33,562 bases of DNA from Oscillibacter sp. (GTDB taxonomy: Bacteria > Bacillota > Clostridia > Oscillospirales > Oscillospiraceae). This document shows positions 7,996 to 16,900 of this stretch, one piece after another. The stretch's first letter is position 1, and every line of letters starts with the position of its first letter. Made by a program: the position numbers and the translations under genes. The notes beneath the pieces were generated by a model. That model ran no database searches and was not told where the DNA came from. It worked only from the letters and a program-made list of their open reading frames with translations. Location: contig JALCRR010000017.1 in NCBI GenBank assembly GCA_022652815.1, forward strand, positions 1 to 33,562, given 5' to 3'.

Positions 7996-8660
7996 TTAAA
8001 CCGTCTCCTGCTTTTTGCGGATTTCCGCAGCCAAATTCTCACGGCTGATCGGCAGGCGGTTGATGCGCACGCCCACCGCATTGTACACGGCGTTGAGAAT
8101 AGCGGGTGCCGTAGCGTTGAGAGGCAGCTCACCCATACCCTTAGCGCCAAAAGGTCCGTAAGGGTGGCCCTCCTCCACCATGATGGGCTGGATATCCAGG
8201 GGGATGTCAGTGAACTTCGGCACGTGCAGACTGGCCAAATCCTTGGTGATGACGACGCCATCCTTCTGGACGAAGTTCTCCTGCAGCGCCATACCGATGC
8301 CCATGGCGACACCGCCTTCAATCTGGCCTTCCACCAGAGCGGGGTTCACAGCACGGCCCACGTCGTTAGCGGCGTAAACACGCAGCACCTTCACCTGCCC
8401 GGTCAGCTCATCCACTTCCACTACAACGACCTGCGCGCAGAAGCAGTAGGAGAAATGCAGGCGGTTTTCCACCATCTTGTTGTCAAAGTTGTCGGAGCAG
8501 GCGTGGTAGGGATGTGTCTCGGGTGCCTCATAGAAAAATTTCTCATAGACCTCAATGCCGGCGGCCTTGGCCTTTTGGGCAAGCTCAGAAAACGACATAC
8601 GGAAAGGCTCATCTGCCCGCACGCCATAAATACCGTCCTTGTTGGAGTCAACGGCATCAA
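7996..8660 (-). pseudogene. molybdenum hydroxylase large subunit (xanthine dehydrogenase family), C-terminal remnant
   Basis: The minus strand encodes about 220 residues from the C-terminal end of a molybdopterin-binding xanthine dehydrogenase/aldehyde oxidase-type subunit. Diagnostic segments are NDVGRAVNP, GQIEGGVAMGIGMALQE, GPFGAKGMGELP (holding the catalytic Glu of the family) and APAILNAVYNAVGVRI. The end at 7996 is natural, but the upstream side breaks off near 8660, where plus-strand GAPDH coding begins. The first 500 or so residues, including the first molybdopterin-binding region, are absent, and no start codon or RBS exists. Members of this family oxidise purines or aldehydes. This copy cannot be functional as seen. 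Confidence 0.85.
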
Positions 8661-9165
8661 GTATAATCTCTATTTGGTAAACGGAGCAGATCCCGCCGCG
8701 TTTGCCGCCAAGGACATTCCTGTCGCGGGCACATTTGAAGAGCTGGTCGGGAAAGTGGATGTCATGCTGGACTCCTCCCCCGGCGGCGTGGGTGCCAAGA
8801 ACAAGGAGCTCTATGAGAAGGTGGGCGTCAAGGCCATTTTCCAGGGCGGGGAGAAAAACTCTGTGGCAGATGTGTTTTTCCATGGCTATGCCAACTATGA
8901 AAAGGGTGTGGGTAAGGATTACCTGAAACTTACCTCCTGCAATACAACGGGACTGATCCGGACGGTGGACTGCCTGGACCGCGCCTGCGGCGTGGAGAAG
9001 GTTGCCATTACTATCATCCGGCGCGTGGCCGATCCCGGCGATTATCACCGCGGACTGACCAATGCGCTGCAGATGGATAAGGCACCTACCCATCAGGCGG
9101 TGGACCTTATGACCATCATGCCGCATGTGGAGGCCACCGGCATTCTGGTACATACACCCGTTACC
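8661..9165 (+). pseudogene. type II glyceraldehyde-3-phosphate dehydrogenase, internal fragment
   Basis: This open plus-strand segment of about 165 residues matches the archaeal-type (class II) GAPDH family. It has VAGTFEELVGKVDVMLDSSPGG, GAKNKELYEKVGVKAIFQGG, the SCNTTGL active-site cysteine segment, and MPHVEATGILVHTP. Missing are the N-terminal Rossmann GxGRIG segment and the true C-terminus. Its left edge meets the molybdenum-hydroxylase scrap head-on, and its right edge runs directly into an SDR fragment. No start codon or ribosome binding site is present. It is a relic, or a product of a joined assembly. Edges are estimates to about 15 bases. Confidence 0.85.
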
Positions 9166-9427
9166 CATTGCCATCGACTACGCGCCCTATAACATCCGCG
9201 CCAACTTTATCTGCCCCGGCGTAATTCTCACGGAGATGACGGAGAAGATTATCCAGTCCAAGCCCAATCCCGACGAGTATCGGGAGTGGTATCGGACGGC
9301 CCGGCCCATGGGCCGGTTCGGTGATCCGGTGGAAATTGCCAACGCGGCAGTGTTTCTGGCGTCGGATGAAGCGACGTTTATGACGGGCACCTCCATTGTC
9401 GCCGACGGCGGCTTTACGGAGCAATAA
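9166..9427 (+). pseudogene. short-chain dehydrogenase/reductase, C-terminal fragment
   Basis: About 87 residues of an SDR family enzyme are present, from AIDYAPYNIRANFICPG to the natural stop after VADGGFTEQ. The segments PMGRFGDPVEIANAAVFLASDEATFMTG and ADGG are typical of FabG-like enzymes. The Rossmann nucleotide-binding motif and the catalytic Tyr-x3-Lys lie upstream in the family and are missing here. It begins abruptly where the GAPDH fragment stops. The intact 2-hydroxyacid dehydrogenase starts 34 bases after its stop, with its own RBS, so the two may once have formed an operon. Confidence 0.85.
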
Positions 9428-9460
9428 GGCGCAAAAGCGCCGCAGCAATGGGAGGCAACT

Positions 9461-10411
9461 ATGAAAATCTATATGCCGATTGAGTTCCCGGCTCCGCTGA
9501 TGACCGGCTGGGACAAGGACATCACGCTGGATGTCAATCGCACGGGATATTCCGTTTCCCGGGACGAGTTCAAGCGTCATCTGAAGGACGCGGATATAGC
9601 GGTTATCAATCTAGACGATGTATTCGACCGGGAGATGATCGATGCCGCGCCGAAACTGAAGATCTTGTGCCTGTTCGCGGAGAGCACTTATAATATCGAC
9701 GTGGAGTATGCCAAATCCAAGGGCGTCGTCATCTGCACCACGCCAGGGGAGATTTTTGAAAACACCGCAGATCTCACATTTGCCATTTTGATGGCGGCGG
9801 CCCGCCGGATTCCTGAGGCGGACGCCTACATCCGGGCGGGAAAATACCATGCCTGGGGCCCGGACGTCCTGCTGGGCGGCGACATCTACGGTAAGACGCT
9901 GGGCATTTTGGGCCTGGGCAAAATCGGACAGTGTGTGGCCCGCAGAGCATCAGGTTTCGGAATGAAGATCCTCTATACCGCGCAGCACGGCCGCAAGCTG
10001 GAGGCTGAGGGGGAACTGGGCGCAACATTTGTGGAGAAGGACGAGCTTCTCCGCCGGTCTGATTTTCTGTGCCTCCACTGCAAGCTTACGCCTGATACGA
10101 TTCACATCATTGGTCGGGAGGAATTGGCGTCCATGAAGCCTACGGCCTATCTGATCAATACAGGCCGCGGCAAACTGGTGGATGAGACTGCTTTGGCAGA
10201 CGCTCTGGAAAATCACGTGATCGCGGGTGCGGCCCTGGATGTTTTTGAAGAGGAGCCGGCTGTGACGCAAAAGTTGTTGAAACTGCCCAACGTGGTGTTG
10301 ACGCCGCATTTGGGCGCGTCGTCTCTGGAAAACCGCCTGCGCATGTCGGAAATCGCGGCCTGCGGAATCCGTACGGCTCTCTCCGGCGGAGTGCCGGAAT
10401 ATCACGCATGA
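9461..10411 (+). CDS. D-isomer-specific 2-hydroxyacid dehydrogenase
   Basis: This 316-residue protein belongs to the NAD(P)-dependent D-2-hydroxyacid dehydrogenase family (phosphoglycerate, glyoxylate/hydroxypyruvate or lactate substrates). The nucleotide-binding motif is GLGKIG at 151-156. The catalytic triad is R236 (NTGRG), E265 (FEEEP) and H283 (LTPHLGAS). The length fits forms without the ACT regulatory domain of SerA. The residue after the second Rossmann strand (YTAQHGRK) is not the usual Asp, so NADP use is possible. The ATG follows GGGAGG. No promoter is visible between the SDR fragment and this gene, so transcription probably entered from the now-broken upstream DNA. The exact substrate is unknown. 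Confidence 0.92.
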   Translation: MKIYMPIEFPAPLMTGWDKDITLDVNRTGYSVSRDEFKRHLKDADIAVINLDDVFDREMIDAAPKLKILCLFAESTYNIDVEYAKSKGVVICTTPGEIFENTADLTFAILMAAARRIPEADAYIRAGKYHAWGPDVLLGGDIYGKTLGILGLGKIGQCVARRASGFGMKILYTAQHGRKLEAEGELGATFVEKDELLRRSDFLCLHCKLTPDTIHIIGREELASMKPTAYLINTGRGKLVDETALADALENHVIAGAALDVFEEEPAVTQKLLKLPNVVLTPHLGASSLENRLRMSEIAACGIRTALSGGVPEYHA

Positions 10412-10417
10412 TGTAGC

Positions 10418-10463
10418 TGACAGCGGAGCGGAATATGCCCTCGGGCAATCCGCTCCGCTGTCA
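10418..10463 (+). terminator. stable hairpin after the 2-hydroxyacid dehydrogenase gene
   Basis: TGACAGCGGAGCGGA pairs perfectly with TCCGCTCCGCTGTCA (15 bp), and the loop contains a nested GCCC/GGGC. No U-tract follows, so it may work as a transcript-end stabiliser or a factor-dependent terminator rather than a classical intrinsic one. Confidence 0.5.
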
Positions 10464-10640
10464 AGCGCAATGTTGGAACGGAACAGCAGGGGATGGCTTT
10501 GATTGTGCGCGCCACACAGCTGCAAATCCAATTTTTGCCGTTATCAGATACACATATTTGCAAAAGAAGAAAAAGGTGGTTTAAAAGTACGCAAAAAGCG
10601 TCCAATTTTAAACAAAAAATGAAAAATTCGCAAAATACTG

Positions 10641-10668
10641 TGGAAATATGACCAGTTTATGGTAAGAT
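10641..10668 (+). promoter_or_regulatory. putative extended -10 promoter of the deoR-type gene
   Basis: TGG-TAAGAT at 10660-10668 is an extended -10, with a weak TGGAAA (10641-10646) as -35. The AT-rich 10510-10680 stretch before it contains no coding sequence. Confidence 0.4.
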
Positions 10669-10703
10669 AGGGGCGTTGAAACTCTTTGAAAGGAAACGAC
10701 AAG

Positions 10704-11498
10704 ATGAGATTAGACAGGCTCAATGAGATGGAGCATTATATTTATCGCTGTGGGAATGTGTCGCTGGAAAATTTGTCGGAACATTTTGGCGTGTCCATCA
10801 ACACTGTCCGCAGGGATGTGGGGGAGCTCCTGAAAAACGGGACCATCAGGAAGGTTTATGGCGGGGTTATTGCCACGCCCGCCGCGGAATTGATTCCCAT
10901 TTCCCATAGGGAGGAGGCCAATCTGGACGCAAAAAAGACGATCGCACGTCTGGCGGCGGAGCAGATTCAGGATAACACCACGCTGTATCTGGATACCGGC
11001 ACCACCGTGAGTGAGATTGTCCCCTACCTGATCAACCGGCAGAATCTCACGATTATTACCAACAGCCTGCGGGTCATTGAAGGGGTTTCCCAGCATCCCA
11101 ATATCAACCTCTTTACATTGGGCGGTTTTTATAATGGGGAGATCTCCGGCTTTGTGGGCATCACGGTAATCGACAGCCTCAACAGGCTGGCTTTCGACAC
11201 AGCGGTCATCAGCACCACCGGCATCTCGCTGGACAGCGGACTGACAATCGGCGGCTATTTTGAAGACCCCATTAAAAGGCATGTGCTGGAGCACAGCCGC
11301 AAGCGGGTCATTTTGGTGGCGGATTCGGGCAAGTTTGACCGGACGGCGCTGTTTTCCTTTGGTGACATCAAGGACATCAACTGTATTATCACGGAAAAGG
11401 AACCGCCCCGTCCGTATCGGGAGAAATTTCAGCAGTTGAATGTTGAGATGATCTACCCGCAGGATTTGGGAGCGAAAAGGAATGAAGAGACTGATTAA
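10704..11498 (+). CDS. DeoR/GlpR-family transcriptional regulator
   Basis: This 264-residue regulator has an N-terminal winged helix-turn-helix (about 3-57) with NTVRRDVGELLKNGTIRKVYGG, the DeoR signature. The C-terminal effector domain (about 75-235) resembles ribose-5-phosphate isomerase-like folds and has LDTGTTVSEI and ITNSLRVI, the usual phosphosugar-sensing motifs. The ATG at 10704 has AAAGGA nine bases upstream. A TTG at 10686 would overlap that site and is rejected. Its stop overlaps the start of the dihydropyrimidinase-like gene by 17 bases, so the two are co-transcribed and coupled. It probably controls this operon in response to a phosphorylated metabolite, but the ligand is unknown. 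Confidence 0.93.
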   Translation: MRLDRLNEMEHYIYRCGNVSLENLSEHFGVSINTVRRDVGELLKNGTIRKVYGGVIATPAAELIPISHREEANLDAKKTIARLAAEQIQDNTTLYLDTGTTVSEIVPYLINRQNLTIITNSLRVIEGVSQHPNINLFTLGGFYNGEISGFVGITVIDSLNRLAFDTAVISTTGISLDSGLTIGGYFEDPIKRHVLEHSRKRVILVADSGKFDRTALFSFGDIKDINCIITEKEPPRPYREKFQQLNVEMIYPQDLGAKRNEETD

Positions 11499-12837
11499 AA
11501 ACGGCACGCTGCTGCTTCCGGGAGGGCGGCAAAAGGCAAACCTTCTGCTGGAAGGCGGCCGGATTGCTCAGATAGGAACGGAGGAATTTGAGGCGGATCA
11601 GGTCGTGGATGCCGAGGGCTGCTTTGTGCTGCCCGGTTTTATTGACCCGCATACGCATTTGGAGCTGTCCCCGGATCACTTTGGCAGGGATACGGAGGCA
11701 GCCGCACTGGGTGGGTGCACCAGCGTTTTGGAATTTGCAAATCAGTTCCGAGGCGAGTCCATGATGCAGGGCTTTGAAAAATGGATGGACTGGGCTATCG
11801 ACAGCACCGTCAACTACGGCTTTCACATGTCGCTCTCCGCTTGGGATGAGGCACATCTGCGGGAGCTGGACAAGATGGATGAGGTGGGGGTCGCCTCCTA
11901 TAAGATGTACATGGTGTACGATGACCTCCGGGTCAATGACGGGGAGATCTATGGCGCGCTGCGGGGGATTCGGGCCCACGGAGGGATTCTGGGCGTTCAC
12001 TGTGAAAACTGGGATCTGCTGAAGGTCATTACAGAGGAGGTGTACCGTTCCGGCATTACTTCCGCTGAGGGGCATCCGCTGTCCCGTCCCGTCCCGGTGG
12101 AGGCCGAAGCGGTGGCGCGGTTTTTGCGCATTGCACAGCTGGCGGAGTCGCCGGCGTATGTGGTGCATCTTTCTTCCCGGGAGGGGCTGGAGGAGATTCG
12201 CCGCGCCCGGGCACGGGGACAGGAGGTCTATGTGGAGACCTGTCCCCAGTATCTGCTGCTCACGGATGATTGCTACAACCGGGAGGACGGCGTAAAGTAT
12301 ATGATGAGTCCTCCGCTGCGCAAGGCGAAGGATACCGCCGCTCTGTGGGAAGCACTGGCAGCCGGTGAGATCGACACGGTGGGCACTGATCACTGCTCTT
12401 TCCCGCTGGCGGACCGGCTGGCACACCGGGATGATTTTCGAAAGGTGCCCAATGGCTGTGCGGGACTGCAGCATCGGGGCCAGCTGCTGTATACATACGG
12501 CGTGTGCGAAAATCGCATCACACTCGAGCAGATGGTTTCCGTACTTTCCGCCCATCCTGCACGGATATTCGGCGTGTCGGACCGGGGAGAGCTGGTACCG
12601 GGTAAGGCGGCCGATGTGGTGGTCTGGGATCCGTCCTACAGGGGGATCATTACGGATACCAACCACCACCATGCCTGCGATTCGTCCGTCTATGCGGGTT
12701 TTGCGGTGAAGGGCCGGGCACGGGATGTGTTTATCAACGGCGCACAGGTCGTTGAAAACGGTGAGCTGATCCGCTCCGGCGGAGGCAGATATCTCAGATG
12801 CGGACCGGGATTGCATTACAGGGAGACCCAGAAATAA
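11482..12837 (+). CDS. dihydropyrimidinase / D-hydantoinase-like amidohydrolase
   Basis: This 451-residue cyclic amidohydrolase hydrolyses amide rings such as dihydropyrimidines, hydantoins or allantoin-like compounds. The dinuclear metal site is complete: H57 and H59 (DPHTHLE), carboxylated K141 (SYKMYMVYDD, with substrate-binding Y146), H173 (GVHCEN), H229 (VVHLSS) and D303 (GTDHCSF). The length matches the dihydropyrimidinase branch, and Y146 fits it better than allantoinase or dihydroorotase. It overlaps the DeoR-type regulator gene. Near it are only a 2-hydroxyacid dehydrogenase and a broken molybdenum hydroxylase, which suggests the remains of a purine or hydantoin catabolic island. No beta-ureidopropionase or carbamoylase gene is present. 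Confidence 0.92.
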   Translation: MKRLIKNGTLLLPGGRQKANLLLEGGRIAQIGTEEFEADQVVDAEGCFVLPGFIDPHTHLELSPDHFGRDTEAAALGGCTSVLEFANQFRGESMMQGFEKWMDWAIDSTVNYGFHMSLSAWDEAHLRELDKMDEVGVASYKMYMVYDDLRVNDGEIYGALRGIRAHGGILGVHCENWDLLKVITEEVYRSGITSAEGHPLSRPVPVEAEAVARFLRIAQLAESPAYVVHLSSREGLEEIRRARARGQEVYVETCPQYLLLTDDCYNREDGVKYMMSPPLRKAKDTAALWEALAAGEIDTVGTDHCSFPLADRLAHRDDFRKVPNGCAGLQHRGQLLYTYGVCENRITLEQMVSVLSAHPARIFGVSDRGELVPGKAADVVVWDPSYRGIITDTNHHHACDSSVYAGFAVKGRARDVFINGAQVVENGELIRSGGGRYLRCGPGLHYRETQK

Positions 12838-13368
12838 AGCGAGTATTCCAGAGCGGAAGCAATTGGCATTTTCCCTGTTCCCCCGCCGGAAATGCTCACG
12901 GATTTTATCAGATCACCGCTGTGGGCTCCCTTTATTTTGAGGAGCGGACTGAGCTGAGTGGATGCGGCACATGCTGTGGAGCTGTTGCGGGAGAGCCATA
13001 GCCCCAGGTAAGTAAGCTGAAAATGCCGCCGTGCCAGGCATGCGCGAGCTTTGCCTGCGAAATATATAACGCGGAAAAGGATATGCTGATGCAAAATGCA
13101 CCCGGTGGTCTTGTCTCAATTTGTCCCGTGTGCTTTGTGCACGCCGCTACCCTGCAATTGCCGGAAAGCCCGGCAGTGATGAAGCTGTGGGCTATACGGA
13201 GAAAAAGCTGTCCTGACCGCGCAGGTACTGGGACGTAACTCCTGCTGGGCGGCGATGAGCGATTCAAAGGGCAGGGTTTCCTGTAAGCTGGGCGCCGGGA
13301 AGGGTCACTTCCAGTGGGCGTGATGTTCAATTATATCTGATCAAAGCATTGCCTCGTGAATAGAAATT
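12838..13368. other. 531-base stretch with no recognisable gene
   Basis: All six frames are broken by stops or lack ribosome binding sites. A 71-codon plus frame (13023-13238) contains CQAC and CPVC but has no start signal and no family I recognise. GC content stays high, as in coding DNA, so this is probably a decayed gene or gene scraps between the amidohydrolase and its terminator. Confidence 0.35.
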
Positions 13369-13413
13369 CCAGCCGGGAGATTGTTGAATCATCTTTCGGC
13401 TGGGATTTTATTT
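13369..13413 (+). terminator. intrinsic terminator
   Basis: CCAGCCGGGAGAT (13369-13381) pairs with ATCTTTCGGCTGG (13391-13403) through 13 positions, two of them G-U, and is followed by GATTTTATTT. It ends plus-strand transcription coming from the deoR-amidohydrolase operon and insulates the signalling island. Confidence 0.75.
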
Positions 13414-13810
13414 GACTTGAGAAAAGCAAGACATATCATGTCTGCCCTTTTTGGCTGAATCAGGGGATCATGTGCCAGGCTGTGGCTGCAGCAGCAATGA
13501 TCGTTGCTACTGCGTCGGCGCAAAGAACTGGAGCAGATACAAAAGCGTCCTCCGCTTTTCGTAGATCTTCGCTTTCATGCTGAGCAGCGTTTTGACCGTG
13601 CTCTGCTATATTTTTACAGGCCAAATCGTCAGCCTCTTTCCTTACTGCGTGCATCCGATAGCTGCCTTAAAAAAGCGTTACTGCCAGGTTTGCTTTTTCA
13701 CTTCGTTTTTCAAATAGCAAGCGATTTTTTTACTGAGAATTTAATGGGCCGGTGCTTACCGCGCCTGTTCTGTATAAAAAAAGATAACGGTACATCTTGC
13801 CGCTAATCCA
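13414..13810. other. gene-free AT-richer stretch
   Basis: No gene with a start signal is supported. A 64-codon minus-strand frame (13460-13654) is Ala-rich at its end but has no ribosome binding site or known motif. Runs of A and T increase toward the promoter at 13811. Confidence 0.3.
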
Positions 13811-13839
13811 TTGATATTGTCCGGGATTGAGAGTAAAAT
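13811..13839 (+). promoter_or_regulatory. promoter of the signalling-island kinase operon
   Basis: TTGATA (13811-13816), a 17-bp spacer and TAAAAT (13834-13839) are 5/6 matches to both boxes. The predicted start near 13846 lies just before the riboswitch aptamer, as expected for a riboswitch-controlled transcript. Confidence 0.82.
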
Positions 13840-13848
13840 CAATAAAAC

Positions 13849-13922
13849 GGAATGGCAAATCAGCTAAATGATACAACGCAATGCTATGGGGCTGACTATC
13901 GATGGCAGCCGACTGCAATCGT
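13849..13922 (+). promoter_or_regulatory. cyclic-di-GMP class I (GEMM-I) riboswitch aptamer
   Basis: The conserved GEMM-I blocks appear in order and spacing. GGCAAA lies at 13854-13859. A short hairpin, ATCA/TGAT with loop GCTAAA, fills the tetraloop-bearing stem. ACGCAATGC corresponds to the consensus ACGCAAAGC. GGGGCTGAC is then followed by GATGGCAGCCG, matching the consensus receptor stem and its AUGRCAGCCG strand. The closing stem is weak (about 6 bp with one mismatch and one bulge). The aptamer sits between a strong promoter and an intrinsic terminator and upstream of a histidine kinase gene. Known GEMM-I RNAs bind c-di-GMP. Binding here is inferred from sequence only. Confidence 0.82.
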
Positions 13923-13925
13923 GAT

Positions 13926-13954
13926 GAGCTCTGTGGGAATGCAGGGCTCTTTTT
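13926..13954 (+). terminator. riboswitch expression-platform terminator
   Basis: GAGCTCTG (13926-13933) pairs with CAGGGCTC (13942-13949), with one G-U, followed by five T. It lies between the aptamer and the RBS. CTGCA at 13913-13917, part of the aptamer closing stem, can instead pair with TGCAG at 13940-13944 in the terminator. That would make terminator formation depend on aptamer folding. Confidence 0.8.
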
Positions 13955-13991
13955 GTACATTTCTAAAAAGCCCATGAGGAGGGAACCCCCA

Positions 13992-16900
13992 ATGACAATC
14001 CAAACACAATTTCTGAAAATGTTGGATGCGATGCCCTGCGGTGTGGGAATTTACGAGGAAAGCGCAGAACTGCGAGAGCTTTATTTGAATGACGCTTTTT
14101 TTGAGCTGATTGGATATACCCGCCAGGAATATGCCCTGCTGAAAAGCCGCCCGGCGGAGTCCTATATTGCGCCGGAGGATCAGAAAATTTATGCAGAAAA
14201 TGTTCAGTTAATGCAGAAGCAGGGGTATATCTCTGACTGCGAGTATCGCGTCATCCGCCAGGACCAGACGATACGATGGGTTCAATTAAATATCTCTAAG
14301 ATCATTATGGACGGTGAAGCTGTGTATTTCGCCTCCTTTACCGATATCACCAGAGCGAAGGAGAGCGAACTTGCCAGCGCTTATGCGGAGGATCGGTTTC
14401 AGCTCGTTTTGGAAAATACCAACACGGCGGTTTTTGAGTGGAGTGATCAGACCGGCAATTATTACGGCTCAGGACTGTTTCAGAACTATGCGCTGTCATC
14501 CATTCACGCGGAAAACGCATTCAAAAAGGCCGCGTACAGCGCCGCCGTTCATCCCGGTGATCTTCCGGTTTTTTCTGAATTCTTTAAAAAAATCAGTTTG
14601 CGCCAGGGAAAAGCGGAGTGTGTGCTCCGCCTGAAAATGACCGACGGCAGTTATCGCTGGAGCAGGCTTGTCTGCGTGCTGCTTTCCAAAGAGAAAAAAG
14701 ATGATTTCCGTGTCGTGGGCGCCATCCTGGACATCAATGACGAAATGGAAAAAGCGGCGATTCATCAGGAACTGCTGAAGGCGCTTCCCGGCGGCGTCGC
14801 GGTTTTTAAAATAGCGGACAAGCTGGAGTGCCTTTACTTCAATGATACGCGTTCCTTCTGGAATCGCCGCCTGAACGATGGACTGCAAAAGGCCCTCAAG
14901 AGCGGCGAGCTGTTGAGCGCTATCGTCAAGGAGGATCGGGCGCGATTTGATCAGGAGGTCCTGCAGCGGGCAAGCAAAGGCCTGCCAATTAACATTACCT
15001 ACCGGTACATTCAATCCAGCGGCCATACACAGAACCGTTTTGAGTGGATGCATCTGTCTGCCACAAAGATCCGGGAGGAGGACGGCTGCCCGATTTATTA
15101 TGCCATCATGACGGAACCGCCGCAGGAGAACACCCTCTACCGCAGTATTGTGGAAGATTCTTTGACAGCCGCGATTGTCATGGAACGCGGCACGGGGGCA
15201 ATTTTATTTACCAATCAGGCGTTCCGTGAAATGTTCGGTCAGAGCAAAGATGTTTTGCTGGCTGGGAGGAGCGTACGAGAGGCGCTCGCTCCCGAAGTCG
15301 CCCAGAAGCTTGTGGATCAGGCGGCGCTGCTGGCGGAAGAAGGGATGCTGGAAAATGATTTGCAGACCAGGGAGGGCAGATATCTTCTTTTGAAGGGGAA
15401 GAAGCTATCTTGGAACGGCGTGAACGCCTGCCTTTTCTATATGCAGGATCAAACCGCCCTGCAGAAAAGAAACAACGATCTGCTGCAGCTGATTGACGAT
15501 ATCCCGGGCGGCATCGGCATCAACGAGATTATAGACGGCCATATGGCGCAGATCTACCTCAATGAGGGCTTTTTCCACATACTCGGCACGACCAGGGGCA
15601 CCATGTGCGATTTCACAGAGGAAAAGCATCTGGCCTTGGTTCATCCCGACGACGTACGCCTATTTGCCGAGGGAGTGGAGCGGCTCAATCATGGTGAAAC
15701 ACATATCGATGTCACCTATCGCATGAAGAATGTGGAGCAGGAGTATGTATGGCTCCGCATGATTGGCAAGAAGATTCGGCAGGCCGATGGGCGTACATTC
15801 GTTTATTGCAGCTATTTTGACGTGGATGAACAGACAAAAGGTCAAATTGCTCTTGATAAGGAGCGGACGATCCTGCAGCTTGCCATGCAGACAGCAAAGA
15901 TCAGCTCCTGGGAATATGATGTGCAGGCAAAATGTATCCACCAGGATGCCTCTGCCCAGTTCCAGCACGGGTATGGCGCGACAGTGGAAAATGTACCGGA
16001 CTCCGTGATTGCAGACGGTTTTGTAAACACGGACAGCGTGGAGCTTTACCGCGGACTGTTTCGCCCGATGGTAAAAGCGGATGAGATCATCGACAGCGAT
16101 ATCCATATCAGACGCGCCGACCGGGACGGCTGGTGGTGGGCGCGTGTGATCGTGGTTCCTATTTTCGATCGCAATGGGAAGCATGTCAGCTCCATCGGAG
16201 TGACGATCGACATTACCGAACAAAAAATCATTGAATCCAAGTATGTGCATCAGGTTGAAGCCTTTAACGCTGTAAACGCATCAAACCTTATTGCCAAGGG
16301 ATTCTATAATCTTACAGAAAACAATGCGGAATATTATTACGGCGAGACAGATGACGCTGTCAAGCTGGGCAAAACACATACCTATGATAACGCGCTGCGC
16401 TCCACGGCGACGAGATGCGCGATTCCTGAGGAGGAGCAGGAATTTCTGCGCAGGTTTGGCCGTCAGGAGATGCTGCGTCAGTTTAAGCTGGGCAATCTGG
16501 AAACGGCTTTTGAGTATCAGCGAAAAGCGGAAAACGGCGGCATTATCTGGGTGCAGACCATCGGCAAGCTCTATGCGGGCTTGGATTCCGAAGATGTGAT
16601 GTGTTTTATCTATTCTTACAACATCGACGAGCAGCGGACTGCACGGGAAATGATTGACACGGTGGTCAGGGCGGATTACGACTATCTGGCGCTGCTGGAT
16701 TGCAGAACCGGGGATTATCAGGTGTTTTCCAATCAGGAAGACACAAAAACCCCTCTGCCCCCGTTCCACTCCTCGGATTATGAGCATGAAGTGGCGGACT
16801 ATGCCAGAGCTTACCTGCTTCCGGAAGATGTTGACCGGAATATTCAGGACATGTCCGTTGAAAACATTAAAAAACAACTTGAAAAACAGAATATGTTCGC

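Noticed and set aside
7996-9174. A single 392-codon minus-strand gene
   Set aside because: Only the part up to about 8660 has xanthine dehydrogenase-family sequence; the rest is antisense to GAPDH coding.
8164-9192. A single 342-codon plus-strand gene across the mosaic
   Set aside because: Its first half is antisense to the molybdenum hydroxylase fragment and only the second half matches GAPDH; there is no start signal.
13460-13654. Small minus-strand gene of 64 codons
   Set aside because: No ribosome binding site, no recognised motif, and no supporting neighbours.
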